The position numbers and the translations under genes are program-made. A DNA stretch of 64,000 bases from the NCBI GenBank assembly GCA_017411385.1, contig JAFQQF010000022.1, forward strand, positions 1 to 64,000, written 5' to 3'. Shown one piece after another: positions 25,560 through 35,166 of this stretch (positions within the stretch are counted from its first letter, which is position 1; each line of letters starts with the position of its first letter). The notes under the pieces were generated by a model. The model did no database searches. It was given only the letters and a program-made list of their open reading frames with translations, and was not told where the DNA came from. Source of the stretch: Ruminococcus sp. (lineage in GTDB: Bacteria > Bacillota > Clostridia > Oscillospirales > Acutalibacteraceae).

Positions 25560-26348
25560 TTATTTAATATCAAGGAGCCTTGCTCCGTTTTTCCAAAGTA
25601 TTTTTTCTCTTTCATCATCAGAAAGGGGCACGCTCATAAATCGTTCAAGCTCCTCCTTGCTGTCCCACATAGGAAAGTCTGTACCAAAGAGAAGTCTGTC
25701 TGCACCATAAGCCTTAATCATACGCTCAAACATCCCCTCCTCCATCAAAGCAGAGGAGCTGGAGGTATCCATCATACAATCCAGAGGCTTTAAATATTCA
25801 TAAGCTTCTTCCCAAACAGAATAACCGCCGAAGTGAGCACCGATTACAGTAAGACGAGGAAACATTTTGCAGATATTTGCAATTCTGCGAGGATGAGAAT
25901 AATCATAGCGGTAGTCACCGCAATGGAAAAGCACGGGAGCCTTATCCTGCAGATAGTCGTATACCTCCAGCATACGCTCATCATCCGCATTGAACATCTG
26001 TGTATCGGGATGAAGCTTAATCCCTTTAAGTCCCATTTTAAGACATCTTTCAACCTCTTCAAGCTTATTTTCATAATCCTGATGCATAGTGCCAAAGCCT
26101 GAGAGCTTATCGGGATGAGCTGTCACCGACTCAAAAATAAAGTCGTTGATTCGCTCCACCTGATGGGAACTTGTTGCTACAGAGTGCACCACACATCTGT
26201 CAATTCCCGCACGCTGAGAGTATTTGAGAAGTCCGTCAAGAGAGCCTACTCTGTCCATCTCTATATCATAGAATTTACCGATAGCATCTGTCGCCTTCTC
26301 GGCAATCTTATCGGGATAAATATGTGTGTGAAAGTCAATAATATTCAT
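25560..26348 (-). CDS. TIM-barrel metal-dependent amidohydrolase (Amidohydro_2)
   Basis: 262 residues from the ATG at 26348. IDFHTHIYPDK gives the first metal-binding His pair; KGIKLHP, PVLFHCGDY and VIGAHFGG provide further His ligands, and LLFGTDFPMW the catalytic Asp. This is the pattern of the amidohydrolase 2 family, which includes decarboxylases and lactonases. The substrate cannot be told. The lipoprotein gene starts 13 bases after its stop, so both are probably one transcript. Confidence 0.82.
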   Translation of the reverse strand: MNIIDFHTHIYPDKIAEKATDAIGKFYDIEMDRVGSLDGLLKYSQRAGIDRCVVHSVATSSHQVERINDFIFESVTAHPDKLSGFGTMHQDYENKLEEVERCLKMGLKGIKLHPDTQMFNADDERMLEVYDYLQDKAPVLFHCGDYRYDYSHPRRIANICKMFPRLTVIGAHFGGYSVWEEAYEYLKPLDCMMDTSSSSALMEEGMFERMIKAYGADRLLFGTDFPMWDSKEELERFMSVPLSDDEREKILWKNGARLLDIK

Positions 26349-26430
26349 AATACCATCTCTTTGAGAAATTACTAAACTGCCTAGTATTATAGCAAAGAAA
26401 AAAGCAGTAGTCAAATACTATATGAAAACA

Positions 26431-27069
26431 TCAGCCATTCCACTCAGAAATAAACTCATCAATAAACTCACGCATAAACTGTTCTCTATGCTCTGCAATA
26501 GCCCTTGCCGACTCGGTATTCATCATATTCTTGAGCAAAAACAACTTCTCATAGAAATGATTGATTGTGGTACCTTGTGATGCAAAATAATCCTGCTCAT
26601 TCATCATAAGGTTCGGCTTCACATCAGGGTTATGCATTGCTCTGCGATGCGCACCGCCGTAGGCAAATGCCCGAGCAATCCCCACAGCCCCCAGAGCATC
26701 AAGCCTGTCTGCATCCTGCACACACTTGCCTTCTATGGTATCAGGCACGACTGTGTCTGTGCCCTTAAAGGAAATCTGCTTGATTATTGTGCAGATTTTT
26801 TCTTCTGTATCCTCATCAACACCCTGCTCTTTCATAAAGGCTCTTGCGTTTGTGAGGTTTGGGCTGGTTTCAGGCGAAAGCTTTATATCATCAACATCAT
26901 GAAGCAAAGCTGAAAGCTGAACTGTAAAAGGGTCAGCTCCCTCTGCGTGTGCAAGCTCCGTCGCCATTCTGTATACCCTCATACTATGCTCGAAGTCGTG
27001 CCCTGTAAAATCTAAAGCAAAGAAGCTTTTTATATATTCAATTGCATTGTTAATGATACTCTTGTTCAC
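26431..27069 (-). CDS. HD-domain phosphohydrolase
   Basis: 212 residues. HDFEHSMRV and SALLHDVDD carry the metal-binding His and the HD pair; a later ADRLDALG completes the set. This fits the YedJ/YpgQ-type HD family, whose members hydrolyse nucleotides or other phosphoesters in the cytoplasm. The specific substrate is unknown. It precedes the amidohydrolase gene in the same direction with an 82-base gap. Confidence 0.85.
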   Translation of the reverse strand: MNKSIINNAIEYIKSFFALDFTGHDFEHSMRVYRMATELAHAEGADPFTVQLSALLHDVDDIKLSPETSPNLTNARAFMKEQGVDEDTEEKICTIIKQISFKGTDTVVPDTIEGKCVQDADRLDALGAVGIARAFAYGGAHRRAMHNPDVKPNLMMNEQDYFASQGTTINHFYEKLFLLKNMMNTESARAIAEHREQFMREFIDEFISEWNG

Positions 27070-27144
27070 ACATACACCCCGTTCTATATCTCAGTAAAAG
27101 CCAATTTAATGTATTCAAAAACAAATTTCAAAATTAATAAACTA

Positions 27145-27753
27145 TTACTTATCATCCGGTTGCTGTCCGTCGTGCGCCAACCATTTACATTCCGTAATTT
27201 CCATATTTGTGAAAGTTGCTTTGAATGATGAGTCTTCAGGACTGCACGCATAAACACCAAATCGGATTGTTCCGTTACCCCTTATCATATGACACACACG
27301 CATTTGCTTGAATGTCAGACCATCTTCTGAGCATTCGATGCAATAATCATCATCTCTGCGACTAAATCTATACCACATTGATTTTATGCTCGCGTCAATT
27401 TCAGTAGTTGCCCAATCAGAATAACCGCTGTTTGTAACAACACTTCCTAAGTGCTGAAAGCGGTTGTTTTCATATTCAACAGAAGCTTTAATCCAATTAT
27501 CGGAGTCAAGATACATTACAATTCCGCATTGGTCAAATCTGTGTTTGCTATAAAACTGAGTCTTCACAGTAAACGAGAAGAATTTTTCATCAGTTTGCAT
27601 CTGTAAAACAGGTGCACTGTCATTTCTGAAATGATAATAGGTTCTTTGCCACAAATCGGTATACGGCTCCGTAATAATTTCAATTTTATCATCAGAGATT
27701 GCGTAGTCTGCCGGCTCTCTTATCCATTGCAAATTGTTTATATCAAAGTTCAT
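27145..27753 (-). CDS. DUF1349 family protein
   Basis: 202 residues with no signal peptide. The motifs DLWQRTYYHFRNDSAP, FDQCGIVMYLDSDNWIKASVEY and VVTNSGYSDW are typical of DUF1349, a concanavalin-like beta-sandwich sometimes described as a regulator of enolase. The molecular role is not established. It is preceded by GAGGTG and lies just downstream of the duplicated tRNA-Arg region. Confidence 0.85.
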   Translation of the reverse strand: MNFDINNLQWIREPADYAISDDKIEIITEPYTDLWQRTYYHFRNDSAPVLQMQTDEKFFSFTVKTQFYSKHRFDQCGIVMYLDSDNWIKASVEYENNRFQHLGSVVTNSGYSDWATTEIDASIKSMWYRFSRRDDDYCIECSEDGLTFKQMRVCHMIRGNGTIRFGVYACSPEDSSFKATFTNMEITECKWLAHDGQQPDDK

Positions 27754-27860
27754 AATAACACCTCTGCAAAACTCGCTTATTGATATAATTATACATCAAG
27801 AAAAATCCTCTTGCAACGATATTATGCATAAGCAAAGATAAGCCGATAACTACACATTTG

Positions 27861-27976
27861 AGGGTTCGAGTCCCGGTATGGTTTGTTTTACCTGTTAGCA
27901 AGATTCTCCCTGCAAACTTTTGTAAAGAAAAAACACAGTACCCGATGGGTACTGTGTTTGGCGCGCTGCGGGGGAC
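27861..27976. repeat. 116-bp direct repeat, copy 1, ending in a tRNA-Arg 3' fragment
   Basis: Matches 28099-28214 with two mismatches and no gaps. It starts with AGGGTTCGAGTCCC, a T-arm sequence on the plus strand, contains the hairpin ACAGTACCC-GAT-GGGTACTGT, and ends with the last 18 bases of tRNA-Arg on the minus strand. The 122 bases before copy 2 hold no gene. Confidence 0.9.
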
Positions 27977-28098
27977 GTGGTCTTTCAATGAAAGCCCACC
28001 ACCCTCGGCGACCCAATGCTTCGCATTCGGTACCCGCCTCACGCTTCGTGCCTAAAAACAGTCCACCGGACTGTTTTCTTAACGGCACTTACCCTCTC

Positions 28099-28214
28099 AG
28101 GGTTCGAGTCCCGGTATGGTTTGTTTTACCTGTTAGCAAGATTCTACCTGCAAACTTTTATAAAGAAAAAACACAGTACCCGATGGGTACTGTGTTTGGC
28201 GCGCTGCGGGGGAC
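28099..28214. repeat. 116-bp direct repeat, copy 2, joined to the intact tRNA-Arg
   Basis: Second copy, 238 bases after the first. Its right end runs into the intact tRNA-Arg, and the similarity stops inside the TTCGA core of the T-arm. The hairpin in the repeat serves as tRNA terminator on the minus strand. Confidence 0.9.
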
Positions 28215-28273
28215 TCGAACCCTCGACCTACTGGTTCGTAGCCAGTTACTCTATCCAGCTGAGCTAGCAGCGC
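28197..28273 (-). tRNA. tRNA-Arg (ACG)
   Basis: 77 bases with acceptor GCGCTGC/GCAGCGC, encoded CCA, T-arm GGTTCGAGTCC and anticodon ACG (read as inosine at the first position). Confidence 0.95.
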
Positions 28274-28363
28274 ATATCGTTTTTACGACCATAATATATT
28301 AACACACATTTTTAAAAAAAGCAAGTATAAATATGATTATTTATTGAGATATTCTTTATTTAA

Positions 28364-28543
28364 TATTGTTCAAAACACCGAAAAGATTTCTTGTATGACT
28401 TGGAACAGAAGCAAGTCACTATCTATGTACTCAATTATGACTACAACGACACTGACACAACAGCAATCCCCTACGTCATCTTTGCTACTACGCCTTTGCA
28501 CAAAGGTGTTAAATATGTAAAAATCGGTCTTTCACCAAAGTGA
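28364..28543 (+). pseudogene. Possible gene remnant (C-terminal fragment)
   Basis: A 59-codon open stretch without a start codon. The translation, with KDFLYDLEQKQ and IPYVIFATTPLHKG, looks protein-like, and its TGA falls inside the tuf terminator. I do not recognise the parent family. It could be chance. Confidence 0.3.
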
Positions 28544-28552
28544 AAGACCGAT
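28517..28552 (-). terminator. Terminator of tuf
   Basis: ATCGGTCTTTCAC and GTGAAAGACCGAT with a four-base loop, followed on the minus strand by TTTTTA. Confidence 0.9.
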
Positions 28553-28605
28553 AATTACTGCTTGATATTAAGTTTCAGTAGTAAGGATATACCTTAGGTG
28601 CTGAA

Positions 28606-29808
28606 TTACTCGTTGATAGCGATAACTGCGCCTGAACCAACTGTTCTACCACCCTCACGGATAGCGAAACGCAGACCAACCTCGATAGCGATAGGTGTGA
28701 TGAGCTCTACGTCCATCTCAACGTTATCGCCGGGCATGCACATCTCTGTGCCCTCGGGAAGGCTGATTGTACCTGTAACGTCTGTTGTTCTGAAGTAGAA
28801 CTGGGGACGATAGTTGTTGAAGAAAGGTGTATGACGACCACCCTCGTCCTTAGTCAGAACGTAAACCTGACCACGGAACTTTGTGTGGGGGTTGATTGAA
28901 CCGGGCTTTGCAAGAACCTGACCACGCTCGATCTCGGATCTCTGAACACCACGGAGGAGAACACCAACGTTCTCACCAGCCTCAGCAAAGTCAAGAGTCT
29001 TTCTGAACATCTCAAGACCGGTAACAACTACCTTACGTCTCTCGTCTGTAAGACCAACGATCTCAACTTCTTCCTGAGTCTTAACTGTACCTCTCTCAAC
29101 TCTACCTGTAGCAACAGTACCACGACCTGTGATTGTGAATACGTCCTCTACGGGCATGAGGAAGGGAAGGTCAGCCTTACGCTCGGGTGTGGGGATAAAG
29201 CTGTCAACAGCATCCATGAGCTCATGGATGCAAGCATACTCAGGAGCAGCAGGATCCTTGGAAGCGCTGTCGAGAGCCTGGAATGCAGAACCCTTGATGA
29301 TAGGTGTATCGTCGCCGGGGAACTCGTACTCGTTGAGAAGGTCACGGATCTCCATCTCTACGAGCTCGAGGAGCTCCTCATCGTCAACCTGATCACACTT
29401 GTTCATGAATACAACGATGTAAGGAACGCCAACCTGACGGGAGAGAAGGATGTGCTCTCTTGTCTGGGGCATAGGACCGTCAGCAGCGGAAACTACGAGG
29501 ATAGCGCCGTCCATCTGAGCAGCACCTGTGATCATGTTCTTAACGTAGTCAGCATGGCCGGGGCAGTCAACGTGTGCATAGTGACGAGCCGCTGTCTGAT
29601 ACTCAACGTGAGCTGTGTTGATTGTGATACCACGCTCTCTCTCTTCGGGAGCCTTATCGATGTTAGCGTAGTCAACGAACTCTGCGTCACCACCGAGGTT
29701 GAGAACCTTTGTGATAGCAGCAGTAAGAGTTGTCTTACCGTGGTCAACGTGACCGATAGTACCAATGTTAATATGGGGCTTACTTCTTTCAAATTTTTCT
29801 CTTGCCAT
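28606..29808 (-). CDS. tuf: Translation elongation factor Tu
   Basis: 400 residues, the normal length. It brings aminoacyl-tRNA to the ribosome as a GTP complex. [10 protein letters not shown] (P-loop), the switch region [24 protein letters not shown] and NKCDQVDD are all intact, followed by the two beta-barrel domains. It is the last gene of the rpsL-rpsG-fusA-tuf cluster and also has its own promoter in the fusA-tuf gap. The ATG follows AAGGAGG. Confidence 0.99.
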   Translation of the reverse strand: MAREKFERSKPHINIGTIGHVDHGKTTLTAAITKVLNLGGDAEFVDYANIDKAPEERERGITINTAHVEYQTAARHYAHVDCPGHADYVKNMITGAAQMDGAILVVSAADGPMPQTREHILLSRQVGVPYIVVFMNKCDQVDDEELLELVEMEIRDLLNEYEFPGDDTPIIKGSAFQALDSASKDPAAPEYACIHELMDAVDSFIPTPERKADLPFLMPVEDVFTITGRGTVATGRVERGTVKTQEEVEIVGLTDERRKVVVTGLEMFRKTLDFAEAGENVGVLLRGVQRSEIERGQVLAKPGSINPHTKFRGQVYVLTKDEGGRHTPFFNNYRPQFYFRTTDVTGTISLPEGTEMCMPGDNVEMDVELITPIAIEVGLRFAIREGGRTVGSGAVIAINE

Positions 29809-29857
29809 TTTGAAATTTCCTCCTTAAATAAAGTTAATTAGGGTCTAAGACAAAATC

Positions 29858-29886
29858 ATTGTAACAATTTTAACAGAAAATTGCAA
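29858..29886 (-). promoter_or_regulatory. Internal sigma-A promoter for tuf
   Basis: On the minus strand TTGCAA, 17 bases, TACAAT, in the 126-base gap between fusA and tuf. Confidence 0.7.
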
Positions 29887-29934
29887 TAGATTTATGAAAA
29901 TTTATAGGCTAAAAGCCAAAATAAAGACTATAAA

Positions 29935-32007
29935 TTAGTCTTCCTTCTTTGATGTGAGCTTCTCAGCGATGCTCTTGGGTACCTCAGCATAGTGGCTGGG
30001 CTCCATTACGTACTGACCACGGCCCTGTGTCTTGGAACGAAGGTCTGTTGCGTAACCAAACATCTCAGAAAGAGGAACGTTAGCTGTCACGCGTGTAACG
30101 CCGTTGTCAGACTCTGTACCTGAAGGAATACCACGACGGGAGTTGATATCACCGATAACGTTACCAAGGTAATCATCGGGAACGATAACAACAACCTTCA
30201 TAATAGGCTCAAGGAGTACGGGGTCTGCCTTCCTCATAGCCTCTTTGAATGCCATTGAACCGGCAATCTTAAATGCCATTTCAGAGGAGTCAACCTCATG
30301 ATATGAACCATCATAAAGCTCAACCTTAACGTCAACTACGTTGTAACCGGCAATAACACCGGTCTGCATTGCACCCTGAATACCCTGATCAACAGCAGGA
30401 ATATACTCCTTGGGAACAACACCGCCAACGATAGCGTTAACAAACTCGTAACCCTTTGTGGGGTTGGGATATACTCTGATCTTAACGTGACCGTACTGGC
30501 CCTTACCACCGGACTGACGAGCATACTTGGTGTCAACCTGTGCTTCTGCACGGATTGTTTCCTTGTAAGCAACCTGAGGCTTACCGATGTTAGCTTCTAC
30601 CTTAAACTCACGGAGAAGTCTGTCAACGATAATCTCAAGGTGAAGCTCACCCATACCTGCGATAATTGTCTGACCAGTGTCAGCATCTGTATATGCTCTG
30701 AAGGTGGGGTCTTCTTCTGCAAGCTTTGCAAGAGCGATGCCCATCTTCTCCTGACCAGCCTTAGTCTTGGGCTCAATAGCAACACGGATAACAGGCTCGG
30801 GGAACTCCATAGACTCCAGAATTACAGGAGCCTTTTCGTCGCAGAGTGTGTCACCTGTTGTTGTGTTCTTCAGACCAACAGCAGCAGCGATATCACCTGC
30901 GTAGCAGCACTCGATATCCTTTCTGTCGTTAGCGTGCATCTGAAGAATACGGCCCATACGCTCACGGTTGTCCTTGGTAGAGTTGTAAACAGTAGAACCT
31001 GCCTCAACCTTACCGGAGTAAACTCTGAAGAAGCAGAGCTTACCAACGAAGGGGTCTGTTGCAATCTTGAATGCGAGAGCTGCAAAGGGCTCATCGTCAG
31101 AAGAATGACGAACACACTCTTCCTCTGTGTCGCAATCAATACCCTTAATGTCGGGAACGTCTGTGGGAGCGGGCATATAGTCTACGATTGCATCGAGAAG
31201 CTTTTGAACGCCCTTGTTACGGTAAGAAGTACCGCAGCAAACGGGAACCATCTCGTTAGCGATAGTTGCCTTACGGATAGCAGCCTTAATCTCATCAGTT
31301 GTGATTTCCTCGCCGCCGAAGTATTTCTCCATGAGCTCGTCATCTGTGCTTGCAACAGCTTCGATGAGGTTAGCACGGTACTCCTCTGCAAGGTCCATCA
31401 AATCAGCAGGGATTTCTTCTTCTCTCATATCTTTGCCGAGGTCATCGTAGTAAACCTCAGCCTTCATCTCTACCAGGTCAACGATACCCTTGAAGGTATC
31501 CTCAACGCCGATAGGAAGCTGGATGGGAACAGCATTACACTTAAGTCTGTCCTTCATCATCTGCAGAACTCTGTAGAAGTCTGCACCCATGATGTCCATC
31601 TTATTAACGTATACCATTCTGGGAACGCCGTAGTTGTCAGCCTGACGCCAAACAGTTTCAGACTGAGGCTCAACGCCGCCCTTAGCGCAAAGAACGGTAA
31701 CGGAACCATCGAGAACTCTCAGTGAACGCTCAACCTCAACTGTGAAGTCAACGTGACCGGGGGTATCGATGATGTTAACTCTGTGATTCTTCCAATAACA
31801 GGTGGTAGCAGCAGAAGTAATGGTGATACCTCTCTCCTGCTCCTGAGCCATCCAGTCCATGGTAGCAGCACCGTCGTGTGTTTCGCCGAGCTTGTGGCTA
31901 ACACCGGTGTAGTACAGAATACGCTCTGTAGTTGTAGTTTTACCGGCATCGATGTGAGCCATGATACCGATGTTTCTTGTCATTTCAAGAGATACTTGCC
32001 TAGGCAT
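29935..32007 (-). CDS. fusA: Translation elongation factor G
   Basis: 690 residues, full length. It drives ribosomal translocation with [22 protein letters not shown] is the P-loop, [21 protein letters not shown] the G3 region and [10 protein letters not shown] the G4 motif; domains II-V follow in normal order. It lies between rpsG and tuf as in most bacteria. Confidence 0.99.
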   Translation of the reverse strand: MPRQVSLEMTRNIGIMAHIDAGKTTTTERILYYTGVSHKLGETHDGAATMDWMAQEQERGITITSAATTCYWKNHRVNIIDTPGHVDFTVEVERSLRVLDGSVTVLCAKGGVEPQSETVWRQADNYGVPRMVYVNKMDIMGADFYRVLQMMKDRLKCNAVPIQLPIGVEDTFKGIVDLVEMKAEVYYDDLGKDMREEEIPADLMDLAEEYRANLIEAVASTDDELMEKYFGGEEITTDEIKAAIRKATIANEMVPVCCGTSYRNKGVQKLLDAIVDYMPAPTDVPDIKGIDCDTEEECVRHSSDDEPFAALAFKIATDPFVGKLCFFRVYSGKVEAGSTVYNSTKDNRERMGRILQMHANDRKDIECCYAGDIAAAVGLKNTTTGDTLCDEKAPVILESMEFPEPVIRVAIEPKTKAGQEKMGIALAKLAEEDPTFRAYTDADTGQTIIAGMGELHLEIIVDRLLREFKVEANIGKPQVAYKETIRAEAQVDTKYARQSGGKGQYGHVKIRVYPNPTKGYEFVNAIVGGVVPKEYIPAVDQGIQGAMQTGVIAGYNVVDVKVELYDGSYHEVDSSEMAFKIAGSMAFKEAMRKADPVLLEPIMKVVVIVPDDYLGNVIGDINSRRGIPSGTESDNGVTRVTANVPLSEMFGYATDLRSKTQGRGQYVMEPSHYAEVPKSIAEKLTSKKED

Positions 32008-32042
32008 AAAATCCTCCTATTAGTTTAAACGTAGAAAATTTA

Positions 32043-32513
32043 TTACCATCTGTAATGTGCAAAAGCCTTGTTTGCCTCTGCCATCTTGTGTGTATCCTCA
32101 CGCTTCTTAGCGGCGCCGCCTGCACCGTTAACAGCATCGAGAATTTCGTTGGCAAGTCTTTCCTTCATAGTTCTCTCACTACGAAGACGAGAATAGTTGG
32201 TGAGCCAACGCAGACCAAGGGTCTGACGTCTCTCAGGTCTTACCTCGATAGGAACCTGGTAAGTAGAGCCACCTACACGGCGAGCCTTAACCTCCAGAAC
32301 GGGCATAATGTTCTCCATTGCTGCCTCGAAAGTCTCGAGGGGATCTTTACCTGTCTTCTCAGAAATAATATCAAATGCACCGTATACGATCTTCTGGGCA
32401 ACACCCTTCTTACCGTCAAGCATGATATTGTTGATAAGACGTGTAACTAATTTGGATCTGTAAATAGGATCCGGCAAAACATCACGTTTTGCGATTGAAC
32501 CTCTTCTTGGCAC
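32043..32513 (-). CDS. rpsG: 30S ribosomal protein S7
   Basis: 156 residues from a GTG at 32513, which has GGAGG at ideal spacing and gives the usual start [15 protein letters not shown]; the longer frame adds 12 codons with no support. S7 nucleates assembly of the 30S head. It is in the str operon between rpsL and fusA. Confidence 0.97.
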   Translation of the reverse strand: MPRRGSIAKRDVLPDPIYRSKLVTRLINNIMLDGKKGVAQKIVYGAFDIISEKTGKDPLETFEAAMENIMPVLEVKARRVGGSTYQVPIEVRPERRQTLGLRWLTNYSRLRSERTMKERLANEILDAVNGAGGAAKKREDTHKMAEANKAFAHYRW

Positions 32514-32676
32514 TTTACTTCCCTCCTTCACAATATTTGATGATCTCATAGGTACTCGAAAGCGACAAACTCCCGTACGCCAATACAGAGGCTTCTATAT
32601 ATAAAGCTCTGTATCAGATACAGAAACGAAATTAACTTGAAAAAAATAAGTTTTCGTTTAGTTGTCTTAGTCTTTC

Positions 32677-33096
32677 TTATTTACCCTTCTTCGGACGCTT
32701 AGCGCCGTACTTGGAACGTGCCTGATTACGGTTGGCAACACCCTGAGTATCGAGTGTACCTCTGATGATGTGGTAACGCACACCGGGGAGGTCCTTAACT
32801 CTACCGCCTCTGATAAGAACAACAGAGTGCTCCTGCAGGTTGTGGCCTACGCCGGGAATGTAGGAACTAACCTCGATTCCGTTTGAAAGACGAACTCTTG
32901 CGATTTTACGAAGAGCTGAGTTAGGCTTCTTAGGTGTAGCAGTCTTAACAGCTGTGCACACACCACGCTTCTGAGGGGAGTTCTGGTTGATAGCTCTGTT
33001 TTTCTTAGAGTTCCAGCCCTTCAAAAGTGCAGGAGCCTTAGCCTTTTTCTCGGAAACTTCTCTTCCCTTACGAACCAACTGGTTAAAGGTAGGCAT
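32677..33096 (-). CDS. rpsL: 30S ribosomal protein S12
   Basis: 139 residues from the ATG at 33096 ([12 protein letters not shown]), the universal start; GGAG lies upstream. S12 is part of the decoding centre. [11 protein letters not shown] holds the Lys linked to streptomycin resistance in its wild-type form, and [12 protein letters not shown] is also intact. It is the first gene of the operon. Confidence 0.98.
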   Translation of the reverse strand: MPTFNQLVRKGREVSEKKAKAPALLKGWNSKKNRAINQNSPQKRGVCTAVKTATPKKPNSALRKIARVRLSNGIEVSSYIPGVGHNLQEHSVVLIRGGRVKDLPGVRYHIIRGTLDTQGVANRNQARSKYGAKRPKKGK

Positions 33097-33276
33097 TTTT
33101 AGCATTTCTCCTTTCCTGAAAAATTTTATGTTAACGGGCAAAAAGTATTATAGCCCGAAAAACAACTGATATGCAGTTATTGGTAAAACCCACAAAACAA
33201 GCAGTAAAAAAGCGGATTTTGTAAGTATTATTACCAAGGCAGAAACGCATTTTTACGCATTATCCGACAATTACTA

Positions 33277-33305
33277 ACTATACCAAATCAAAAGGAATTT
33301 GTCAA
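33277..33305 (-). promoter_or_regulatory. Promoter of the rpsL-rpsG-fusA-tuf operon
   Basis: On the minus strand TTGACA, 17 bases, TATAGT. The leader to rpsL is about 175 bases, long enough for regulatory structure. Confidence 0.8.
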
Positions 33306-33330
33306 CTGATTTTTTCAAGATTTTGTGCAT

Positions 33331-33357
33331 AAAAAAGGGAGGGCATCTGCCCCCCCT
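33331..33357 (-). terminator. Terminator of the dockerin operon
   Basis: On the minus strand a GGGGGGGCA/TGCCCTCCC hairpin followed by TTTTTT. Almost the same hairpin ends the dockerin gene at 45937. Confidence 0.85.
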
Positions 33358-33370
33358 TAATTTTTATCTG

Positions 33371-34399
33371 TCAATATTCAAGCCCTGCAATAGACTTCTG
33401 AATTGCGGTGGCATCCTTTACGTTCCGCTCTCCGTCACGGTTGAAGTCGGAAACATACAAGGGTACATTTTCTTTGTCTGAGTACACTAAGTCATATCTT
33501 TCCACATAATCGTCTTTGTCAAAGACTTCAAGTCCTGCGAGGCATTTTTGGATATGTGTTGCATCCTTTACGGTGAGTTTTCTGTCCTTATCCATATCGC
33601 CTACAAGGATTCCAAGACCTGCTTCTGTGAAGATGTTTTCTATTCCTTCAATATTATTTTTATCGTAAACCTGCCAAAGAGCATATCCAACGTTTTCTTC
33701 AGGTACATAAATGCACTTTCCGAAAGGATAAGGCGTTTTTGTGCTCGGCTTATCAATCATGATATAATCTCCGAAAAGCATAGTTGATTGAGCTTCCAGA
33801 TACATATTAGAATATAAAGTTATAAGCACATAGTCGGGAGTAGCTTCATCACCTGTTGCAGAATTACTTGATGAATAATATTCATAATCCTCTTCGTAGC
33901 ACATGAGTTCCTCGACAAAACCCCACCAATCCAGAAGCATAGGTATTACTTTATCTGCATGTTTGCAATCCTTATTTATTTTTACACAGTTAGGAGAATT
34001 CATATTTTTAACAGGTGTCAAATCAGTAAGTACTCCGATTTCGTATGCTTGTTCAAGAGTATATATCTCATCTCCGCTGCTTACATACACACCAAGGTCA
34101 TAAGGATATTGTGTATAACCCGTGTAAACACACCCATCACCGATAAATTTACAAACGGGAACAGGTTCACTTCCAATCCACGGACAAATGCCTTTAAAAA
34201 TTACTACTCCATCAATTTTCTTTACGTTAGAAACACGCACATTGTCCCCCTCGGAAGGCTTCATATCTTCGGGTAAAACTTCAAGGCAGTAATTATAAAA
34301 CTTCTGCTGAAGCTCTGTGTCAGTTTCCGCCGCACCCACGGTAGCACAAACACCGAAAACTAGCATAAGCATCAATGTAAAACTCAATATCTTTTTCAT
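33371..34399 (-). CDS. Secreted dockerin protein, unknown N-terminal domain (family member 1)
   Basis: 342 residues with a clear signal peptide (MKKILSF start, cut near VGAAE). Residues 25-265 are not a family I know, but contain TPDYVLI and a block ending in GIENIFTEAG shared with the two proteins encoded at 34437 and 45937. The C-terminus has a two-part type I dockerin: GDMDKDRKLTVKDATHIQKC and SDFNRDGERNVKDATAIQK, each a calcium loop plus helix. Dockerins bind cohesin domains of scaffoldins; no scaffoldin is in the window. Last gene of the three-gene unit starting at 37688. Confidence 0.85.
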   Translation of the reverse strand: MKKILSFTLMLMLVFGVCATVGAAETDTELQQKFYNYCLEVLPEDMKPSEGDNVRVSNVKKIDGVVIFKGICPWIGSEPVPVCKFIGDGCVYTGYTQYPYDLGVYVSSGDEIYTLEQAYEIGVLTDLTPVKNMNSPNCVKINKDCKHADKVIPMLLDWWGFVEELMCYEEDYEYYSSSNSATGDEATPDYVLITLYSNMYLEAQSTMLFGDYIMIDKPSTKTPYPFGKCIYVPEENVGYALWQVYDKNNIEGIENIFTEAGLGILVGDMDKDRKLTVKDATHIQKCLAGLEVFDKDDYVERYDLVYSDKENVPLYVSDFNRDGERNVKDATAIQKSIAGLEY

Positions 34400-34436
34400 A
34401 GAATCACCTCGTATTCCTTGAAGCTTTTATCCACAC

Positions 34437-35138
34437 TCAATATTCAAGTCCAGCAATGTGTTTCTGAATTGCGGTGGCGTCCTTGATATTTCTCTCATAG
34501 TCGCGGTTAAAGTCAGAGATATACAACAAGGGAGGATTTTTACCCTGACGAAGGTCTGCTTCAAATGCCTCAATCTTGTCATAATATTCAAATTTTTCAA
34601 GACCTGCAATGCACTTCTGTATATACGTGGCATCTCTTACAGTAAGCTTTCTGTCCTTATCCATATCACCAATCAAGTCACCTATTCCGCCCTGTGTAAA
34701 AACATTGTAAATACCTTCGATTTCATTTTCAAGGGCATCTGTTAATCCAATCACTTCACCGCTTTCCGTCAGATAGATGCAATAGCAATACTTAAACGGG
34801 CGATTGATACTGTAGTTGCAAAACACATAATCGCCGTACACGTCAGCAACAGGCATGGGTAATACCATATTTGTAGCTGTATTAATAAGAACATAATCCG
34901 GCGTAGCTTCATCGACTGTTTCACAATCGCCCTCTGCGCACCACTCATATATTTCACCGTAAAACTCAACTTCCTCACTAGTATAAACTAAAGGAAGAAC
35001 TTTTTCTGCATACTTATTACTCCCTGTAAGTCTGATTTCCTGATCCTGCCATGTAATGTACTCTGCAGAAGAAACAGGAAACATACATAAGCCCACAATC
35101 AAAATCATCACCAATGTACAGCTTACTATTTTTTTCAT
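34437..35138 (-). CDS. Secreted dockerin protein, unknown N-terminal domain (family member 2)
   Basis: 233 residues from ATG 35138, with GAGGTGA upstream. The signal peptide is followed by a shorter version of the unknown domain, again with TPDYVLI, then GIYNVFTQGGIGDLIGDMDK. The dockerin modules read GDMDKDRKLTVRDATYIQKC and SDFNRDYERNIKDATAIQKH; Tyr replaces the usual Gly in the second calcium loop. Gaps of 37 and 28 bases to its neighbours indicate one operon. Confidence 0.83.
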   Translation of the reverse strand: MKKIVSCTLVMILIVGLCMFPVSSAEYITWQDQEIRLTGSNKYAEKVLPLVYTSEEVEFYGEIYEWCAEGDCETVDEATPDYVLINTATNMVLPMPVADVYGDYVFCNYSINRPFKYCYCIYLTESGEVIGLTDALENEIEGIYNVFTQGGIGDLIGDMDKDRKLTVRDATYIQKCIAGLEKFEYYDKIEAFEADLRQGKNPPLLYISDFNRDYERNIKDATAIQKHIAGLEY

Positions 35139-35166
35139 ACAAATCACCTCAAAATTAGACTTGTTG

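Noticed and set aside
27883..28302. Frames of 139 and 65 codons over the tRNA-Arg duplication
   Set aside because: They are made of the repeat, the tRNA and the terminator hairpin and have no ribosome-binding site.
30487..31725. 412-codon plus-strand frame opposite fusA
   Set aside because: It lies wholly antisense to an intact fusA, has no ribosome-binding site and reads as Cys/Leu/Val-rich shadow sequence caused by codon bias.
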